Positions 17,417 to 26,999 are shown, counted from the first letter of the stretch. The stretch is 64,000 nucleotides of DNA from an uncultured Lachnospiraceae bacterium (GCA_910588965.1 CAJUSO010000003.1:52784-116783); one strand, 5' to 3'. Notes: a model not told the origin generated them from the letters alone. Translations and numbers: made by a program.

Positions 17417-17727
17417 ATGTCCCTCCCTGATGCCTGTTCCTTTGTGTTATTATTTTGCCACTGTCCACAACTTGTATACCGTAAATCTTATTTCCTAATT
17501 TATTATAGCAACTTCTGGGGGATTTGGAAAGATATTTTTCTGGAAAGGAAATGGAAATTTGCCTAGATAAATGGAAATTCAAGAAAATTGAAGCCAAAGT
17601 AAGCAATACTTCTAAAAACCTACTGAAATACCTAGATAATTTAGCAGGAATTGTCTCCAATATTTACCTGATTATCCCAGAGATTTCAGTATCTGGAACC
17701 TCTGGGATCTGTTTTTACCTTATATCA
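17417..17727. other. intergenic region with hairpin
   Basis: AT-rich spacer between the GH13 gene start and the end of the collagen-like gene. It should contain the GH13 promoter, which I could not assign with confidence, and a perfect 9-bp hairpin at 17674-17708. A 72-codon plus-strand frame crosses the hairpin and is not supported as a gene. Confidence 0.5.
17674..17708 (+). terminator. hairpin downstream of the collagen-like gene
   Basis: ATCCCAGAG (17674-17682) pairs with CTCTGGGAT (17700-17708). On the plus strand CTGTTTTTA follows, so the T tract suits plus-strand transcripts; on the minus strand, where the collagen gene ends at 17728, no T tract follows. Confidence 0.5.
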
Positions 17728-19545
17728 TCAGTTGATGCTTAAGCCTGCGCTTGCGTATCCTACAACCGTATTGAGCAAAGACAGCCCGCTTGCTGACGCT
17801 GAAAATACCAACATCAGCCGGGTTTGTGCTGTAACTGGAATATTCAGCCCTGTAAGCGCCCCATTCAACAGCGTACCGATAGATATTGCCCCTGAAAGCG
17901 ATGGCGCCAGGTTTAGCGACGTCCCGGCAATTGGAGAAAATACGTTATTCGGCGTTGCTGATTGGTAAATCTGGGCTTTTATAGTAACCGTAGAACCTAC
18001 TAAAGAAAGCCCCACCGTAGTACTAAAGAAAGCGCTAAACGAGGTAATAATGCCATCCCGCGGAACTTGGAATGCAAAGTTAGAAAGCGTCCCGCCCGCA
18101 TTTGTGATATCAATTGTTGAACCAAGCAGCGTAATCCCCTGCGCACTGCTTCCAAACCCTACAAACGCCGGAAGCCCTGCAAGCCCTCCAGCAATTGTCG
18201 TCAGGGAGACCGGAAGCCCTGATGCAAACGGGATAATTGCTCCTGTGCCTGCGATCCCTGTTGCTCCCGTCGGACCCGTCGCCCCGGTTGCCCCTGTCGC
18301 TCCTGTCGGGCCTGTCGCTCCATCTGCTCCCGTTGCTCCTGTCGCTCCTGTTGGGCCGGCCGCTCCATCTGCTCCTGTTGCCCCAGCCGCTCCCGTTGGG
18401 CCTGTCGCTCCGGCCGCTCCATCTGCTCCCGTTGCCCCTGTCGCTCCTGTCGGGCCGGCCGCTCCATCTGCTCCTGTTGCCCCCGTCGCTCCCGTTGGGC
18501 CTGTCGGGCCGGCTGCTCCATCTGCTCCCGTTGCTCCTGTCGGGCCGGCTGCTCCATCTGCTCCTGTTGCCCCTGTCGCTCCATCTGCTCCTGTTGCCCC
18601 TGTCGCTCCCGTTGGGCCTGTCGGGCCGGCCGCTCCATCTGCTCCCGTTGCCCCTGTCGCTCCCGTTGGGCCTGTCGGGCCGGCCGCTCCATCTGCTCCT
18701 GTTGCCCCAGCCGCTCCATCTGCTCCCGTTGCTCCTGTCGTTCCCGTTGGGCCGGCCGCTCCATCTGCTCCCGTCGGGCCTGTCGGGCCGGCTGCTCCAT
18801 CTGCTCCCGTTGCTCCCGTCGGGCCTGTTGCCCCGGTTGCCCCTGTCGCTCCTGTCGGGCCGGCCGCTCCATCTGCTCCCGTTGCTCCTGTCGTTCCCGT
18901 TGGGCCGGCCGCTCCTGTTGCTCCCGTTGCTCCCGTCGGACCCGTCGGGCCTTCATCTCCTGGGCATCCTTTCGGGCCCTGGATTCCAATTGGGCCAGTC
19001 ACACCTTGGATACCTTGCGGGCCAGTTACGCCCTGCGGCCCCATCGGGCCGGTCGGACCCGTCGGGCCGGCTGGCCCTGGAACACCCCTTGGGCCTTGAA
19101 GCCCGATGTCTCCCTGTGGCCCTATCGGCCCTGTTGGCCCTGTTGGCCCTACAGGCCCCTGCGGGCCAATCTCTCCCTTAGGGCCTTCGCAGCCTGGGTC
19201 GCCTTTTGGGCCAATATCCCCACGGACACCCTGGATACCCTGCATGCCCTGCGGGCCGGCGTAGCCCCTTGGGCCGGCATAACCTCTTGGACCCGTGTTC
19301 CCGGTAGGCCCCACTGGCCCTGTATTCCCTCTGGGGCCTCTTGCACCAGGGGCGCCTGGGATTCCCTGCGGCCCTATCGGCCCTGGATCCCCCTTGTCAC
19401 CCTTTGGACCGGGACATCCAGTATCTCCTTTCATTCCCTGCGGGCCCATTGGCCCTGGATCCCCCTTAGGCCCCACTGGCCCACGTTCACAACACGGAGG
19501 ATGGCATTGATTCTGGCAGCTGCTGCATGCATTTTTATTGTCCAT
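17728..19545 (-). CDS. collagen-like exosporium protein with BclB C-terminal domain
   Basis: A 605-residue spore-surface-type protein. A short Cys-rich N-terminus ([19 protein letters not shown]) is followed by roughly 135-140 uninterrupted Gly-X-Y triplets, first varied (GPKGDPG type), then dominated by [16 protein letters not shown]. The last 171 residues, starting GAIIPFASG, form the BclB-type trimerising domain ([28 protein letters not shown] at the end). Thr-rich triplets are typical O-glycosylation sites. The ATG at 19543-19545 is favoured by AAGGAT just upstream; an ATG 12 codons earlier has no good site. A SigK-like promoter precedes it. Confidence 0.92.
   Translation of the reverse strand: MDNKNACSSCQNQCHPPCCERGPVGPKGDPGPMGPQGMKGDTGCPGPKGDKGDPGPIGPQGIPGAPGARGPRGNTGPVGPTGNTGPRGYAGPRGYAGPQGMQGIQGVRGDIGPKGDPGCEGPKGEIGPQGPVGPTGPTGPIGPQGDIGLQGPRGVPGPAGPTGPTGPMGPQGVTGPQGIQGVTGPIGIQGPKGCPGDEGPTGPTGATGATGAAGPTGTTGATGADGAAGPTGATGATGATGPTGATGADGAAGPTGPTGADGAAGPTGTTGATGADGAAGATGADGAAGPTGPTGATGATGADGAAGPTGPTGATGATGADGATGATGADGAAGPTGATGADGAAGPTGPTGATGATGADGAAGPTGATGATGADGAAGATGPTGAAGATGADGAAGPTGATGATGADGATGPTGATGATGATGPTGATGIAGTGAIIPFASGLPVSLTTIAGGLAGLPAFVGFGSSAQGITLLGSTIDITNAGGTLSNFAFQVPRDGIITSFSAFFSTTVGLSLVGSTVTIKAQIYQSATPNNVFSPIAGTSLNLAPSLSGAISIGTLLNGALTGLNIPVTAQTRLMLVFSASASGLSLLNTVVGYASAGLSIN
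18240..18950 (-). repeat. 9-bp-based tandem repeat in collagen coding sequence
   Basis: Degenerate direct repeats built from 9-base triplet codes (Gly-Ala-Thr, Gly-Ala-Asp, Gly-Pro-Thr) recur in higher-order blocks throughout this stretch. It is coding and in frame. Such tracts are prone to length change by slippage or recombination, without frameshift. Confidence 0.85.
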
Positions 19546-19607
19546 ATAATCCTTATCCTTTCTAAAATCATAAGAAAACATACTTGTAAAGTATTATTTT
19601 CTACAAA

Positions 19608-19634
19608 TATTTTATGTTTTCCGCCGAGAATTGT
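19608..19634 (-). promoter_or_regulatory. SigK-like promoter of the collagen-like gene
   Basis: Minus strand AC (19633-19634), 16-base spacer, CATAAAATA (19608-19616): a full match to AC-16/17-CATANNNTA. It lies about 60 bases before the chosen start and predicts late mother-cell expression. Confidence 0.7.
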
Positions 19635-19676
19635 TACATTCTTCCGAAAGGAATTAGAATATGTCTAAAATACCCC

Positions 19677-20753
19677 TTAGGAGACCTGCAGGCTATCGAA
19701 ATACTGTTTATTATAGAGATATGCCTTGGAATAGGGCTTACAAGCGCCTGCCCTTTCATTGTACTCCTTTGCTTTCTTCTGGTTCCCCATTTTATCATAA
19801 CACACGCATAACTGTAAAAGTGGGATATAATCATAGCAATCTGGCAGCATGAACCCGCCTGCATACTCATTTTTCGGCCTGTTTAGGGCAGTTTCATACC
19901 AATAGGCAGCTGTATTGCAATCCCCATGCCCCAAATAATATTTTCCAATCTCGCAGCATAATTCCGCCCTTGGCATGCCAAAAGCTAAGCTGCGTAAAAG
20001 AGCGTTTAACGCGGATTGTTCCTGACCAAGGCCGTAGTAGCAATTGGCGCAGATGGAACATGCCTCAATTTTATTTTCAACCCATCCGTCTGGTGAATGC
20101 AGGAACTGTTCCAATACAGAAACGGCTTCTTCGTATTGCTTATGGTAGTAGAGCTCCCGCCCATAGTAATACTGCTGCCGCGGATCTAAATGCTTCCCCT
20201 CCGCCAGCATCTTCTTATATATATTCAGGTTCCGGTCCGGATCTTTTGCATTTATCTTTTTATGGGAAACTGCAATGTCAGAATAAAAAATATTTCCGCT
20301 AGGCGGGATTACCTCATGGACTTCCCCAATCCAGCGGTACTTCTGGCAGTTCCTGATCCATCTTTCCCTAAAATAAGAAAAAGATGGCTTACCGGCTTCA
20401 TCAAAAGAAGTATTATATTTCATCATCACCATATCCACATCCTGCGGCAGGCTATGCTTTAGCTGCAGGAATTTAGATTTTTGCGGTTCTTCCAGAACAT
20501 CATCGGCATCCATCCACATACAATAATCCATAGACGCCTTGGAAAAAGAATAATTCCTGGCATCTGCAAAATCATCTTTCCACACATATGGATATACCTT
20601 TGGCGTATAACCAGACACTATGTCCACTGTCCGGTCTATGGAACCCGTATCTATAATAATAATTTCCTCTACAAGTCCTGCCACGCTGTCAAGGCAGCGT
20701 GCAATGTGCATTTCCTCATTTCTGACAATCATGCAAAGGCTTATTGTCGGCAT
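19677..20753 (-). CDS. family 2 glycosyltransferase with TPR-like C-terminus
   Basis: A 358-residue enzyme. The N-terminal GT-A domain starts ISLCMIVRNEEMHIARCLDS and carries DTGSIDRT and the metal-binding WMDADDV (about residues 76-82). The rest (about 190-350) is helical with TPR-like repeats (YYYGRELYYHKQYEEAVSVL). It lies 20 bases after the collagen-like gene at 20774 and just upstream of the other collagen-like gene, so its likely task is to glycosylate Thr/Ser of these spore proteins in the mother cell; that is inference from position. GGGAGGG precedes the ATG. Confidence 0.85.
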   Translation of the reverse strand: MPTISLCMIVRNEEMHIARCLDSVAGLVEEIIIIDTGSIDRTVDIVSGYTPKVYPYVWKDDFADARNYSFSKASMDYCMWMDADDVLEEPQKSKFLQLKHSLPQDVDMVMMKYNTSFDEAGKPSFSYFRERWIRNCQKYRWIGEVHEVIPPSGNIFYSDIAVSHKKINAKDPDRNLNIYKKMLAEGKHLDPRQQYYYGRELYYHKQYEEAVSVLEQFLHSPDGWVENKIEACSICANCYYGLGQEQSALNALLRSLAFGMPRAELCCEIGKYYLGHGDCNTAAYWYETALNRPKNEYAGGFMLPDCYDYIPLLQLCVCYDKMGNQKKAKEYNERAGACKPYSKAYLYNKQYFDSLQVS

Positions 20754-20773
20754 ATTGCCCTCCCTTCTCCGGC

Positions 20774-21940
20774 TTATTGCCTACACAGCTTTTCTATGCT
20801 CATGTTCATATTAATTTGGGATACGCCAGCTGAAGATTCCCATGCAAAAAACAGTGTGGATGGATTGGGTATTTCAATCAAAAAATACCTTGACATCACA
20901 AGCACTTCCTTCCGCTTTACTGACTCTGCATATGTGCCATACGCTGTCTGTACACAATCATTGAATATCGGCGTAAGTTTTATAAACCCATTCCGTTTCA
21001 TCTCTGTAGATATATAATAATAGATTGCATAGCATCCAGGAGCCAGCGATACGGAATAATCATTACAAAGGGATATATTATGGGTAATATCCGATATCTC
21101 CATTTTTAGCGGAAGGCTGGCATTTTCAGGCAACATAAGCCCCTGCCCCAAAAATGATGCATATATACTGTTCTGCGGATATCCTGGAGGACCTTCCGGG
21201 CCGCGTGCGCCTGGCTCTCCCCTTGGCCCCTGCGGCCCTGTGACACCCTGTGGGCCCTGCGGCCCTGTAACACCCTGCGGCCCCGGCTCACCGCGTTCAC
21301 CAGGACAGCCCGGAAGGCCTGGCTCCCCCCTTGCACCCTGCGGCCCTGGTTCCCCGCATTCACCAGGGCATCCTGGCGGCCCTGGCTCCCCTCTTGGCCC
21401 TCTTGGCCCTGGCTCCCCTCTTGGCCCTGGCGGTCCTGGCTCCCCACGCCCGCAAGGGCCACAGGACATTCCTGGATTCCCGCAGCCGCAGCTGGATGGA
21501 ACAGGGCTCCCACACCCGTCCGGGGCGCTGGGCGTGCCTGGATCCACACAACCGCAGCAACCGCTGGATGGAACAAGGCTATCACACCTATCCGGGGCGC
21601 TGGGCGTGCCTGGATCCACACAACTGCTGGATGGAACAGGGCTATCACACCCTTCCGGGGCGCTGGGCGTGCCTGGATTCCCGCAGCCGCAAGGGCTGCA
21701 TGGAAGACCTGCCTTATTTACTGGATCAACCGGATTACTCCCATGGTTACAAGAAACATGATGTCCCACTGATCCAGGGCTGGTTGTATTCTGGGAAGAG
21801 CCTGCCAGAACCGTATTTGCCCTAGATATACCATCGGGCGGACGCCGGCCTGCGTTCCGGTTATAGTTTCTGTTGCAATTCCTTCCCATGCAGAACAGAT
21901 TTGGGGGATTAAATATCCAATTAGCATTAAAATTATTCAA
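20774..21940 (-). CDS. collagen-like spore-surface protein with Cys-rich repeats
   Basis: A 388-residue protein. Residues about 60-165 are Cys/Pro-rich and hold three repeats of a GTPSAPD-C-PVPSS unit. A Gly-X-Y tract follows (about 168-250, [13 protein letters not shown] type). The last ~130 residues form a globular domain (start [19 protein letters not shown], end SIEKLCRQ) that resembles BclA-type C1q/TNF-like heads. The start is TTG at 21938-21940 with AGGTGG 6 bases upstream. It shares a transcript with the glycosyltransferase and has a near-consensus SigK promoter. Disulfide cross-linking in the exosporium is a plausible role. Confidence 0.88.
   Translation of the reverse strand: MNNFNANWIFNPPNLFCMGRNCNRNYNRNAGRRPPDGISRANTVLAGSSQNTTSPGSVGHHVSCNHGSNPVDPVNKAGLPCSPCGCGNPGTPSAPEGCDSPVPSSSCVDPGTPSAPDRCDSLVPSSGCCGCVDPGTPSAPDGCGSPVPSSCGCGNPGMSCGPCGRGEPGPPGPRGEPGPRGPRGEPGPPGCPGECGEPGPQGARGEPGLPGCPGERGEPGPQGVTGPQGPQGVTGPQGPRGEPGARGPEGPPGYPQNSIYASFLGQGLMLPENASLPLKMEISDITHNISLCNDYSVSLAPGCYAIYYYISTEMKRNGFIKLTPIFNDCVQTAYGTYAESVKRKEVLVMSRYFLIEIPNPSTLFFAWESSAGVSQINMNMSIEKLCRQ
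21491..21690 (-). repeat. three-copy tandem repeat in the collagen-like gene
   Basis: Copies of a GC-rich unit beginning GCTGGATGGAACA start at 21491, 21563 and 21626, spaced 72 and 63 bases, all in frame. They encode the Cys/Pro-rich GTPSAPD units. Confidence 0.85.
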
Positions 21941-22048
21941 TTAAAACCACCTCGTTCATATCCGATATTGAATGACGGTACATTTCCCATACCTTTTGCA
22001 ACCGCTCCGAAAAATTTTGCCATACTTGGATTTCCAGAGGGTATACTA

Positions 22049-22075
22049 AATAATATGCGTAAAACATTATTTTGT
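22049..22075 (-). promoter_or_regulatory. SigK-like promoter of the collagen/glycosyltransferase operon
   Basis: Minus strand AC (22074-22075), 16-base spacer, CATATTATT (22049-22057), one base off the SigK -10 CATANNNTA. It lies about 110 bases before the TTG start. Confidence 0.5.
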
Positions 22076-22232
22076 TTTTGGGAACTGCCCCAATACAAGC
22101 AGACGGGGTATCTTACCCTAGCTTCCTTTTCCAGAACGATGCAAGTACCTTGTCTTCCAATCTGTTAGGGAATCAAAAACCCCACGGCATTCGTCAAATA
22201 TCCATGCAAACATGGCTATTTTTCTCATTGCT

Positions 22233-22298
22233 CGCAGGAATAAAAAAACTATCCTTAAAACCAAAATAGGTTTTAAGGATAGTTTTTTTATTCCTGCG
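22233..22298 (-). terminator. perfect 30-bp inverted repeat, likely terminator
   Basis: Arms 22233-22262 and 22269-22298 are exact reverse complements around the 6-base loop AAAATA. Each arm contains a run of seven A or T, so the folded RNA would have a U-rich segment in either direction. It follows the last gene of the fatty-acid operon. The length and perfection are well beyond a usual intrinsic terminator. Confidence 0.75.
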
Positions 22299-22365
22299 GG
22301 TGAAGCCATCGTTACGGTAGGCAGCAGCCAACACCCATTCTTGATACTTTTATACCCCGCTTGCC

Positions 22366-23433
22366 TTATACTTCCCCTGCGGCCTTGGCAAATTCCTCCA
22401 TCACCTCTGCCACGTGCTCCATCTTCTCTGCACGCCAGGCATTCTCCCCGCAGAACACAAGCCCATGCTCCAGATCGCCCTCTACTGCATGGATCAAAGC
22501 ATCTGTGATACAGTACGGGATATCCTTCTGGTTGCACTTCTCCAAACACTGGTGGCACTTCCAGGACGCCGGCCGTTCTTCTTTTGCCTTTTGGGTAAAG
22601 GCATTGCGGATTGCCCGGCCTGGCATGCCCACTGGGCTTTTCACAATCTGGATATCCTCTTTTGCCGCCTTAATATAAGCCTGCTTATAGGCATCGCTGG
22701 CATCGCATTCATATGTGGTCACAAAACGGGTCGCTGCCTGCACGCCGTCCGCCCCCAGGCTTAAGGCATGGCGCAAATCCCCGCCGCCATAAATCCCCCC
22801 GGCAATGACCACCGGGATATGGCGCCCATATTTCTCGCTGTACTGCCCCGCCACCTCTATAATGCCTTTCATCTCCTCCTCATACCCTTCTTGCGTGACA
22901 GATTCCAATTCTTCATAAGAGAACCCCAAATGCCCGCCTGCTTTCGGCCCTTCAATCACCACTAGGTCTGGGCAGCGCTTGTATTTCCGGTCCCAGAGCT
23001 TGCATATGACAGATGCTGATTTTATAGATGAGACGATAGGGGCAATCCTTGTTTTCGATTTCTCCACAAAGGAAGGCAGCAGGGTAGGGAGGCCTGCGCC
23101 GGAGATAACCAGGTCTGCGCCAGCTTTTACGGCTGCCTGGACATAGGCGCCGTAACGTTTGGTGGCTACCATAATATTTACGCCTACGATGCCTCCCTGG
23201 GCAATTTCCTTGGCGCGCCTGATATGCTTTCCAATTGCTTTTAAATTTGTTTCGATGGGGTTTGCGTCAAACCCTGGCTCCTGATAGCCGATTTGGGCAG
23301 TGGAAATAATACCGATGCCGCCGCATTTCGCCACATGGCCTGCCAGGTTCGAGAGGCTCACCCCTACGCCCATCCCGCCTTGGATAACGGGAATGGGGGC
23401 GGTTAACCCGCCAACCGTAAGTGTCCTTCCCAT
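22366..23433 (-). CDS. FabK/nitronate monooxygenase-like flavoprotein with Cys cluster
   Basis: A 355-residue FMN TIM-barrel protein of the 2-nitropropane dioxygenase/FabK superfamily. It has PVIQGGMGVGVS near the N-terminus, the His-bearing EGPKAGGHLGF (161-171) and the phosphate-binding PVVIAGGIYGGGD and GADGVQAATRF. It differs from the canonical FabK at the other end of this operon: it is longer and has Cys at 293, 296, 300 and 308 (WKCHQCLEKC then PYC), which could bind a metal or iron-sulfur centre. AGGAGG precedes the ATG, 9 bases after accDA stops. A second enoyl-ACP reductase or a related flavin oxidoreductase is likely. Confidence 0.8.
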   Translation of the reverse strand: MGRTLTVGGLTAPIPVIQGGMGVGVSLSNLAGHVAKCGGIGIISTAQIGYQEPGFDANPIETNLKAIGKHIRRAKEIAQGGIVGVNIMVATKRYGAYVQAAVKAGADLVISGAGLPTLLPSFVEKSKTRIAPIVSSIKSASVICKLWDRKYKRCPDLVVIEGPKAGGHLGFSYEELESVTQEGYEEEMKGIIEVAGQYSEKYGRHIPVVIAGGIYGGGDLRHALSLGADGVQAATRFVTTYECDASDAYKQAYIKAAKEDIQIVKSPVGMPGRAIRNAFTQKAKEERPASWKCHQCLEKCNQKDIPYCITDALIHAVEGDLEHGLVFCGENAWRAEKMEHVAEVMEEFAKAAGEV

Positions 23434-23441
23434 AGTACCTC

Positions 23442-25127
23442 CTACATCCTCCGGAAACGCTCATATCTCTGCCTGGATAAAGATTCACCGTCCAAGGGGA
23501 GGTACTGCCGCAAAAAGCCGCGGATCCCCTCTTGCATGGCCTGGGCAATTCCTGAGATATTTTCTACATTTGCAGGCTGTGGTTCCCAGATAATTTTTTC
23601 TATGATTCCCAATTCTTTTAAGTCTTCTGCCGTCACCCGCATCTGCTCCGCTGCTTTGGGGGCTTTGCCGGAGTCCTTCCACAGGATGGAAGCAAAGCCT
23701 TCCGGGGAAAGGATGGTATAGGTAGCATTCTCCATCATCCATACTTCATTCCCCACAGCAAGCGCAAGGGCGCCCCCGCTGCCGCCTTCCCCAATGACTA
23801 TGCTTAAGATTGGGACAGACAGGTCTGACATTTCAAAGAGGTTGCGGGCAATCGCCTCGCCCTGCCCCCGCTCTTCCGCTTCCATGCCGCAGTAAGCGCC
23901 TGGCGTATCGACAAAGCAGACAATGGGGCGGCGGAACTTTTCCGCCTGGCGCATCAGCCGCAAGGCCTTCCGGTAACCCTCCGGGGCAGGCATGCCAAAA
24001 TTCCGGGTAATATTTTCCTTGGTGGTCTTGCCCTTCTGCTGGCCGATTACAGTAACCGGGCAGCCGTCCAGATAGCCAATCCCGCCCACGATTGCGCCGT
24101 CATCCGCCATATGGCGGTCGCCGTGCAGTTCCATAAAATCTGTGAAAACCTCATGGATATAATCCAAAGCGCCAGGACGGTCCTGCGCCCTTGCGCGCTG
24201 CACACGCTCCCAGGCTGCCACCCGCCCCTTCCAGGGGGAATTTGCAGGATAAGGCGCTTTTGGCTCCTGCACCCCGTACCTATCCCCTGGCTGCGGCTGG
24301 CGGTGCATGGCAATCAGCCGGGCAAGGGTTTCCTTTAAATCCTCCCGCTCCACAATGCCGTCAATCAGGCCATGCTCCACCAGGAATTCCGCCCGCTGGA
24401 AGCCTTCCGGGAGCTTCTGGCGGATGGTCTGCTCAATGACCCTAGGCCCTGCAAAGCCCACCAAGGCCCCTGGCTCTGCCAGGATGATATCCCCCAACAT
24501 CGCAAAGCTGGCCGTAACGCCCCCCGTAGTGGGGTCTGTCAGGACAGAGACGTAGAGAAGCCCCGCCTTGGAATGGCGCTTTAAGGCGGCAGAGGTCTTG
24601 GCCATCTGCATCAGGGAGACCATGCCCTCCTGCATCCTGGCCCCGCCGGAGCAGGTGAAGATAATGACAGGCAGCTTCTCCTCTGTGGCCCGTTCCACTG
24701 ACCTTGTGATTTTTTCCCCTACCACGTAACCCATGCTTCCCATTAAGAAACGGCCATCACAGACACAGAGGACGGCTTTTTCCCCATGGATGGTGCACAC
24801 GCCGCAGGTGACTGCCTCGTCAATCTTCAGCCGTTCCTTTAAGCCGGCAATCTTCTGGGGATAGTCCGGGTAATGCAAAGGGTCTCTGCCCTCCATCCCT
24901 TCCTCCCATTTTTCAAAGGAACCTTTATCTGCCACCATCTTAAGGCGCTTCCTGGTGGAAATGCGGAAGTATTTGCCGCATTTATAGCACACATACCGGT
25001 TCTGCCGCACGTCCTCCTTATAGAGGAGCTCCCCGCAGGCATCGCACTTGATCCACAAGCCTTCGGGCACCGTCGGCTGCTGCCTCCCGGGCACTTGAAT
25101 GTAATTGGTCTTCTTAAATTTCAGCAT
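23442..25127 (-). CDS. accDA: acetyl-CoA carboxylase carboxyltransferase, fused beta-alpha
   Basis: One 561-residue frame joins both carboxyltransferase subunits. Residues about 25-275 are AccD: the zinc ribbon [20 protein letters not shown] then CYKCGKYF, and [10 protein letters not shown] with [17 protein letters not shown]. Residues about 285-561 are Acc[23 protein letters not shown]-like [18 protein letters not shown], and [14 protein letters not shown]. The enzyme moves CO2 from biotin on AccB to acetyl-CoA to make malonyl-CoA. Both active-site halves look complete. It lies between accC and the FabK-like gene. Confidence 0.95.
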   Translation of the reverse strand: MLKFKKTNYIQVPGRQQPTVPEGLWIKCDACGELLYKEDVRQNRYVCYKCGKYFRISTRKRLKMVADKGSFEKWEEGMEGRDPLHYPDYPQKIAGLKERLKIDEAVTCGVCTIHGEKAVLCVCDGRFLMGSMGYVVGEKITRSVERATEEKLPVIIFTCSGGARMQEGMVSLMQMAKTSAALKRHSKAGLLYVSVLTDPTTGGVTASFAMLGDIILAEPGALVGFAGPRVIEQTIRQKLPEGFQRAEFLVEHGLIDGIVEREDLKETLARLIAMHRQPQPGDRYGVQEPKAPYPANSPWKGRVAAWERVQRARAQDRPGALDYIHEVFTDFMELHGDRHMADDGAIVGGIGYLDGCPVTVIGQQKGKTTKENITRNFGMPAPEGYRKALRLMRQAEKFRRPIVCFVDTPGAYCGMEAEERGQGEAIARNLFEMSDLSVPILSIVIGEGGSGGALALAVGNEVWMMENATYTILSPEGFASILWKDSGKAPKAAEQMRVTAEDLKELGIIEKIIWEPQPANVENISGIAQAMQEGIRGFLRQYLPLDGESLSRQRYERFRRM

Positions 25128-25135
25128 TTATTTCC

Positions 25136-26485
25136 CTACTTTCCTTCTTTAAAATAATCTGGAATAAAATGGGTATTGATGTCACCGGACAAAAATACCG
25201 GATGGTCCAGCATCTCATATTGGAAATCCAGGTTGGTGGTAACGCCGTCTACCACTACCTCGCCTAAGGCGCTGCGCATTTTACGGATGGCGTCCTCCCG
25301 GTCTTCCCCATGGACGATGACTTTTGCCACCATAGAATCATAAAAGGCAGGGATGGAATAGCCATTGTAAAGAGCCGACTCAATACGCACGCCGTTCCCG
25401 CCTGGGAAATGCAGGTCGTTCACTGTCCCCGGGCAGGGCATGAATTTCCGGGCAGGGTCTTCTGCATTGATCCGGCATTCAATGGCGTGGCCTTTCAATA
25501 CCACATCTTCCTGGCGGATGCGCAAAGGCTCCCCAGCTGCAATCCGGATCTGCTCCTTTACCAGGTCTATGCCCGTAACCATTTCTGTGACCGGGTGCTC
25601 CACCTGGATCCTGGTGTTCATTTCCATAAAATAGAAGTTCTGGTCTTTGTCCAGCAGGAATTCAATCGTCCCTGCATTTTCATAATTTGCTGCCTTCGCC
25701 GCCTGTACGGCAGTCTGGCCCATGCGCTCCCTGAGGGGCTGGCCAATGGCGTTGCAAGGGGATTCCTCCAGCATCTTTTGGTGGTTCCTCTGGATGGAGC
25801 AGTCCCGTTCCCCCAGCCATACCACATTCCCATATTTATCTGCCAAAACCTGTATCTCAATATGCCTAGGCTTCTCCACGTATTTTTCAATATACATGGT
25901 ATTGTCTCCAAAAGCATTGACAGATTCCTGCTGCGCCAGATGGAAGCAGTTCTCAAATTCCTCATGGCTGGCTGCAATCCGCATCCCTTTGCCGCCGCCG
26001 CCAGAGGAAGCCTTAATCATGACGGGATATCCCATGCCATCTGCAATCTCCAAGCCCTTTGCGGCCTCAAAGACTGGCTCCTTCGTCCCTGGCACCACCG
26101 GGACGCCTGCTTCTATCATGGTTGCCCTGGCCTGGGATTTATTGCCCATCTTCCCGATTACCCCACTGGACGGGCCGATAAACACAAGGCCGCAGGTCTG
26201 GCACATTTCGGCAAAATGCTCATTTTCTGACAGGAAGCCGAACCCCGGATGGATGGCCTGGGCTTTTGTGGCAATGGCAGCGCTTAAAATGCGTTCCATA
26301 TTCAAATAGCTATCCGCAGGGGAAGCCTTCCCGATGCAGATTGCCTCATCTGCCAATTGGGTATGCAAGGCCTCCCGGTCTGCCTCGGAATACACTGCCA
26401 CGGAAAGGATGCCCATCTCGCGGCAGGCACGGATAATGCGCACTGCAATTTCCCCACGGTTTGCAATCAATATTTTCTGAAACAT
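25136..26485 (-). CDS. accC: acetyl-CoA carboxylase, biotin carboxylase subunit
   Basis: A 449-residue ATP-grasp enzyme that carboxylates the biotin of AccB. Seen motifs: N-terminal FQKILIANRGEIAVRIIRAC, glycine loop KASSGGGGKGMRIA, ERDCSIQRNHQKMLEESPC, and the catalytic EMNTRIQVEHPVTEMVTG. Length is standard. AGGAG lies 9 bases before the ATG. Genes for its partners accB and accDA flank it in the same operon. Confidence 0.98.
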   Translation of the reverse strand: MFQKILIANRGEIAVRIIRACREMGILSVAVYSEADREALHTQLADEAICIGKASPADSYLNMERILSAAIATKAQAIHPGFGFLSENEHFAEMCQTCGLVFIGPSSGVIGKMGNKSQARATMIEAGVPVVPGTKEPVFEAAKGLEIADGMGYPVMIKASSGGGGKGMRIAASHEEFENCFHLAQQESVNAFGDNTMYIEKYVEKPRHIEIQVLADKYGNVVWLGERDCSIQRNHQKMLEESPCNAIGQPLRERMGQTAVQAAKAANYENAGTIEFLLDKDQNFYFMEMNTRIQVEHPVTEMVTGIDLVKEQIRIAAGEPLRIRQEDVVLKGHAIECRINAEDPARKFMPCPGTVNDLHFPGGNGVRIESALYNGYSIPAFYDSMVAKVIVHGEDREDAIRKMRSALGEVVVDGVTTNLDFQYEMLDHPVFLSGDINTHFIPDYFKEGK

Positions 26486-26559
26486 ATAAAAATGCTCCTT
26501 TTTCTCTCAATCCTTGCGCAGCGCCGGATGGAGCCGCTGCTGCATGTTCCTTTTCTCCC

Positions 26560-26988
26560 TTACCCTATGGCAAAGGTAAGCTCTGCTGAAACGGCCAGCT
26601 TCCCGTCCACCGTCGCTTTTGCGCTCCCAATGCCTACCGGCCCTTTCTGCCGGATAATCTCCACATCCAGCATCAGCACATCCCCTGGCACCACCTTCTG
26701 CTTAAACCTCGCATTGTTGATAGCCCCGAAGTAAGCCGTCTTCCCCTGGAAGCCAGGCTGGCTTAAAATAGCCACTGCCCCTGCCTGCGCGAGTGCTTCC
26801 ACAATAAGCACCCCGGGCATCACCGGCTCCTTTGGGAAATGCCCGGCAAAAAACGGCTCGTTATAGCTGACGCATTTTTTTGCCAGGGCACGCTTCCCCG
26901 GCTCCAGCTCTTCTATGGTATCCAGAAGCAGAAACGGCTGCCTGTGCGGGATGATTTCCATAATCTGCTCTATCTGCATCAAAGACAT
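26560..26988 (-). CDS. fabZ: 3-hydroxyacyl-ACP dehydratase FabZ
   Basis: A 142-residue hot-dog-fold dehydratase. The catalytic His is in [20 protein letters not shown] and the start [21 protein letters not shown] is typical of FabZ. It removes water from 3-hydroxyacyl-ACP in each elongation cycle. It sits 11 bases after accB and 74 before accC. Confidence 0.97.
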   Translation of the reverse strand: MSLMQIEQIMEIIPHRQPFLLLDTIEELEPGKRALAKKCVSYNEPFFAGHFPKEPVMPGVLIVEALAQAGAVAILSQPGFQGKTAYFGAINNARFKQKVVPGDVLMLDVEIIRQKGPVGIGSAKATVDGKLAVSAELTFAIG

Positions 26989-26999
26989 TCCTATCCCCC

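Larger units (their letters stand above)
21941..22365. other. intergenic region between fatty-acid operon and collagen operon
   Basis: This gap holds the collagen operon promoter (22049-22075) and a perfect 30-bp hairpin (22233-22298) that ends the fatty-acid operon. I see no supported gene; a minus-strand frame that enters from fabK-like coding sequence passes through the hairpin and is a shadow. Confidence 0.6.

Noticed and set aside
17524..17742. 72-codon plus-strand frame
   Set aside because: It runs through a perfect hairpin and into the collagen gene end, with no known family.
18240..18950. CRISPR-like array of direct repeats
   Set aside because: Repeats are 9-base multiples in frame within a coding sequence, with no unique spacers and no cas genes.
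18050..19181. Long plus-strand frames rich in Pro-Val-Ala-Pro or Leu
   Set aside because: They are antisense to the collagen Gly-X-Y repeats; periodic triplets keep several frames open without stops. The minus-strand frame has the recognised BclB domain.
22118..22558. 146-codon minus-strand frame
   Set aside because: It runs out of frame through the fabK-like gene end and the 30-bp hairpin; no coding character.
25310..26230. 306-codon plus-strand frame
   Set aside because: Antisense shadow of accC.
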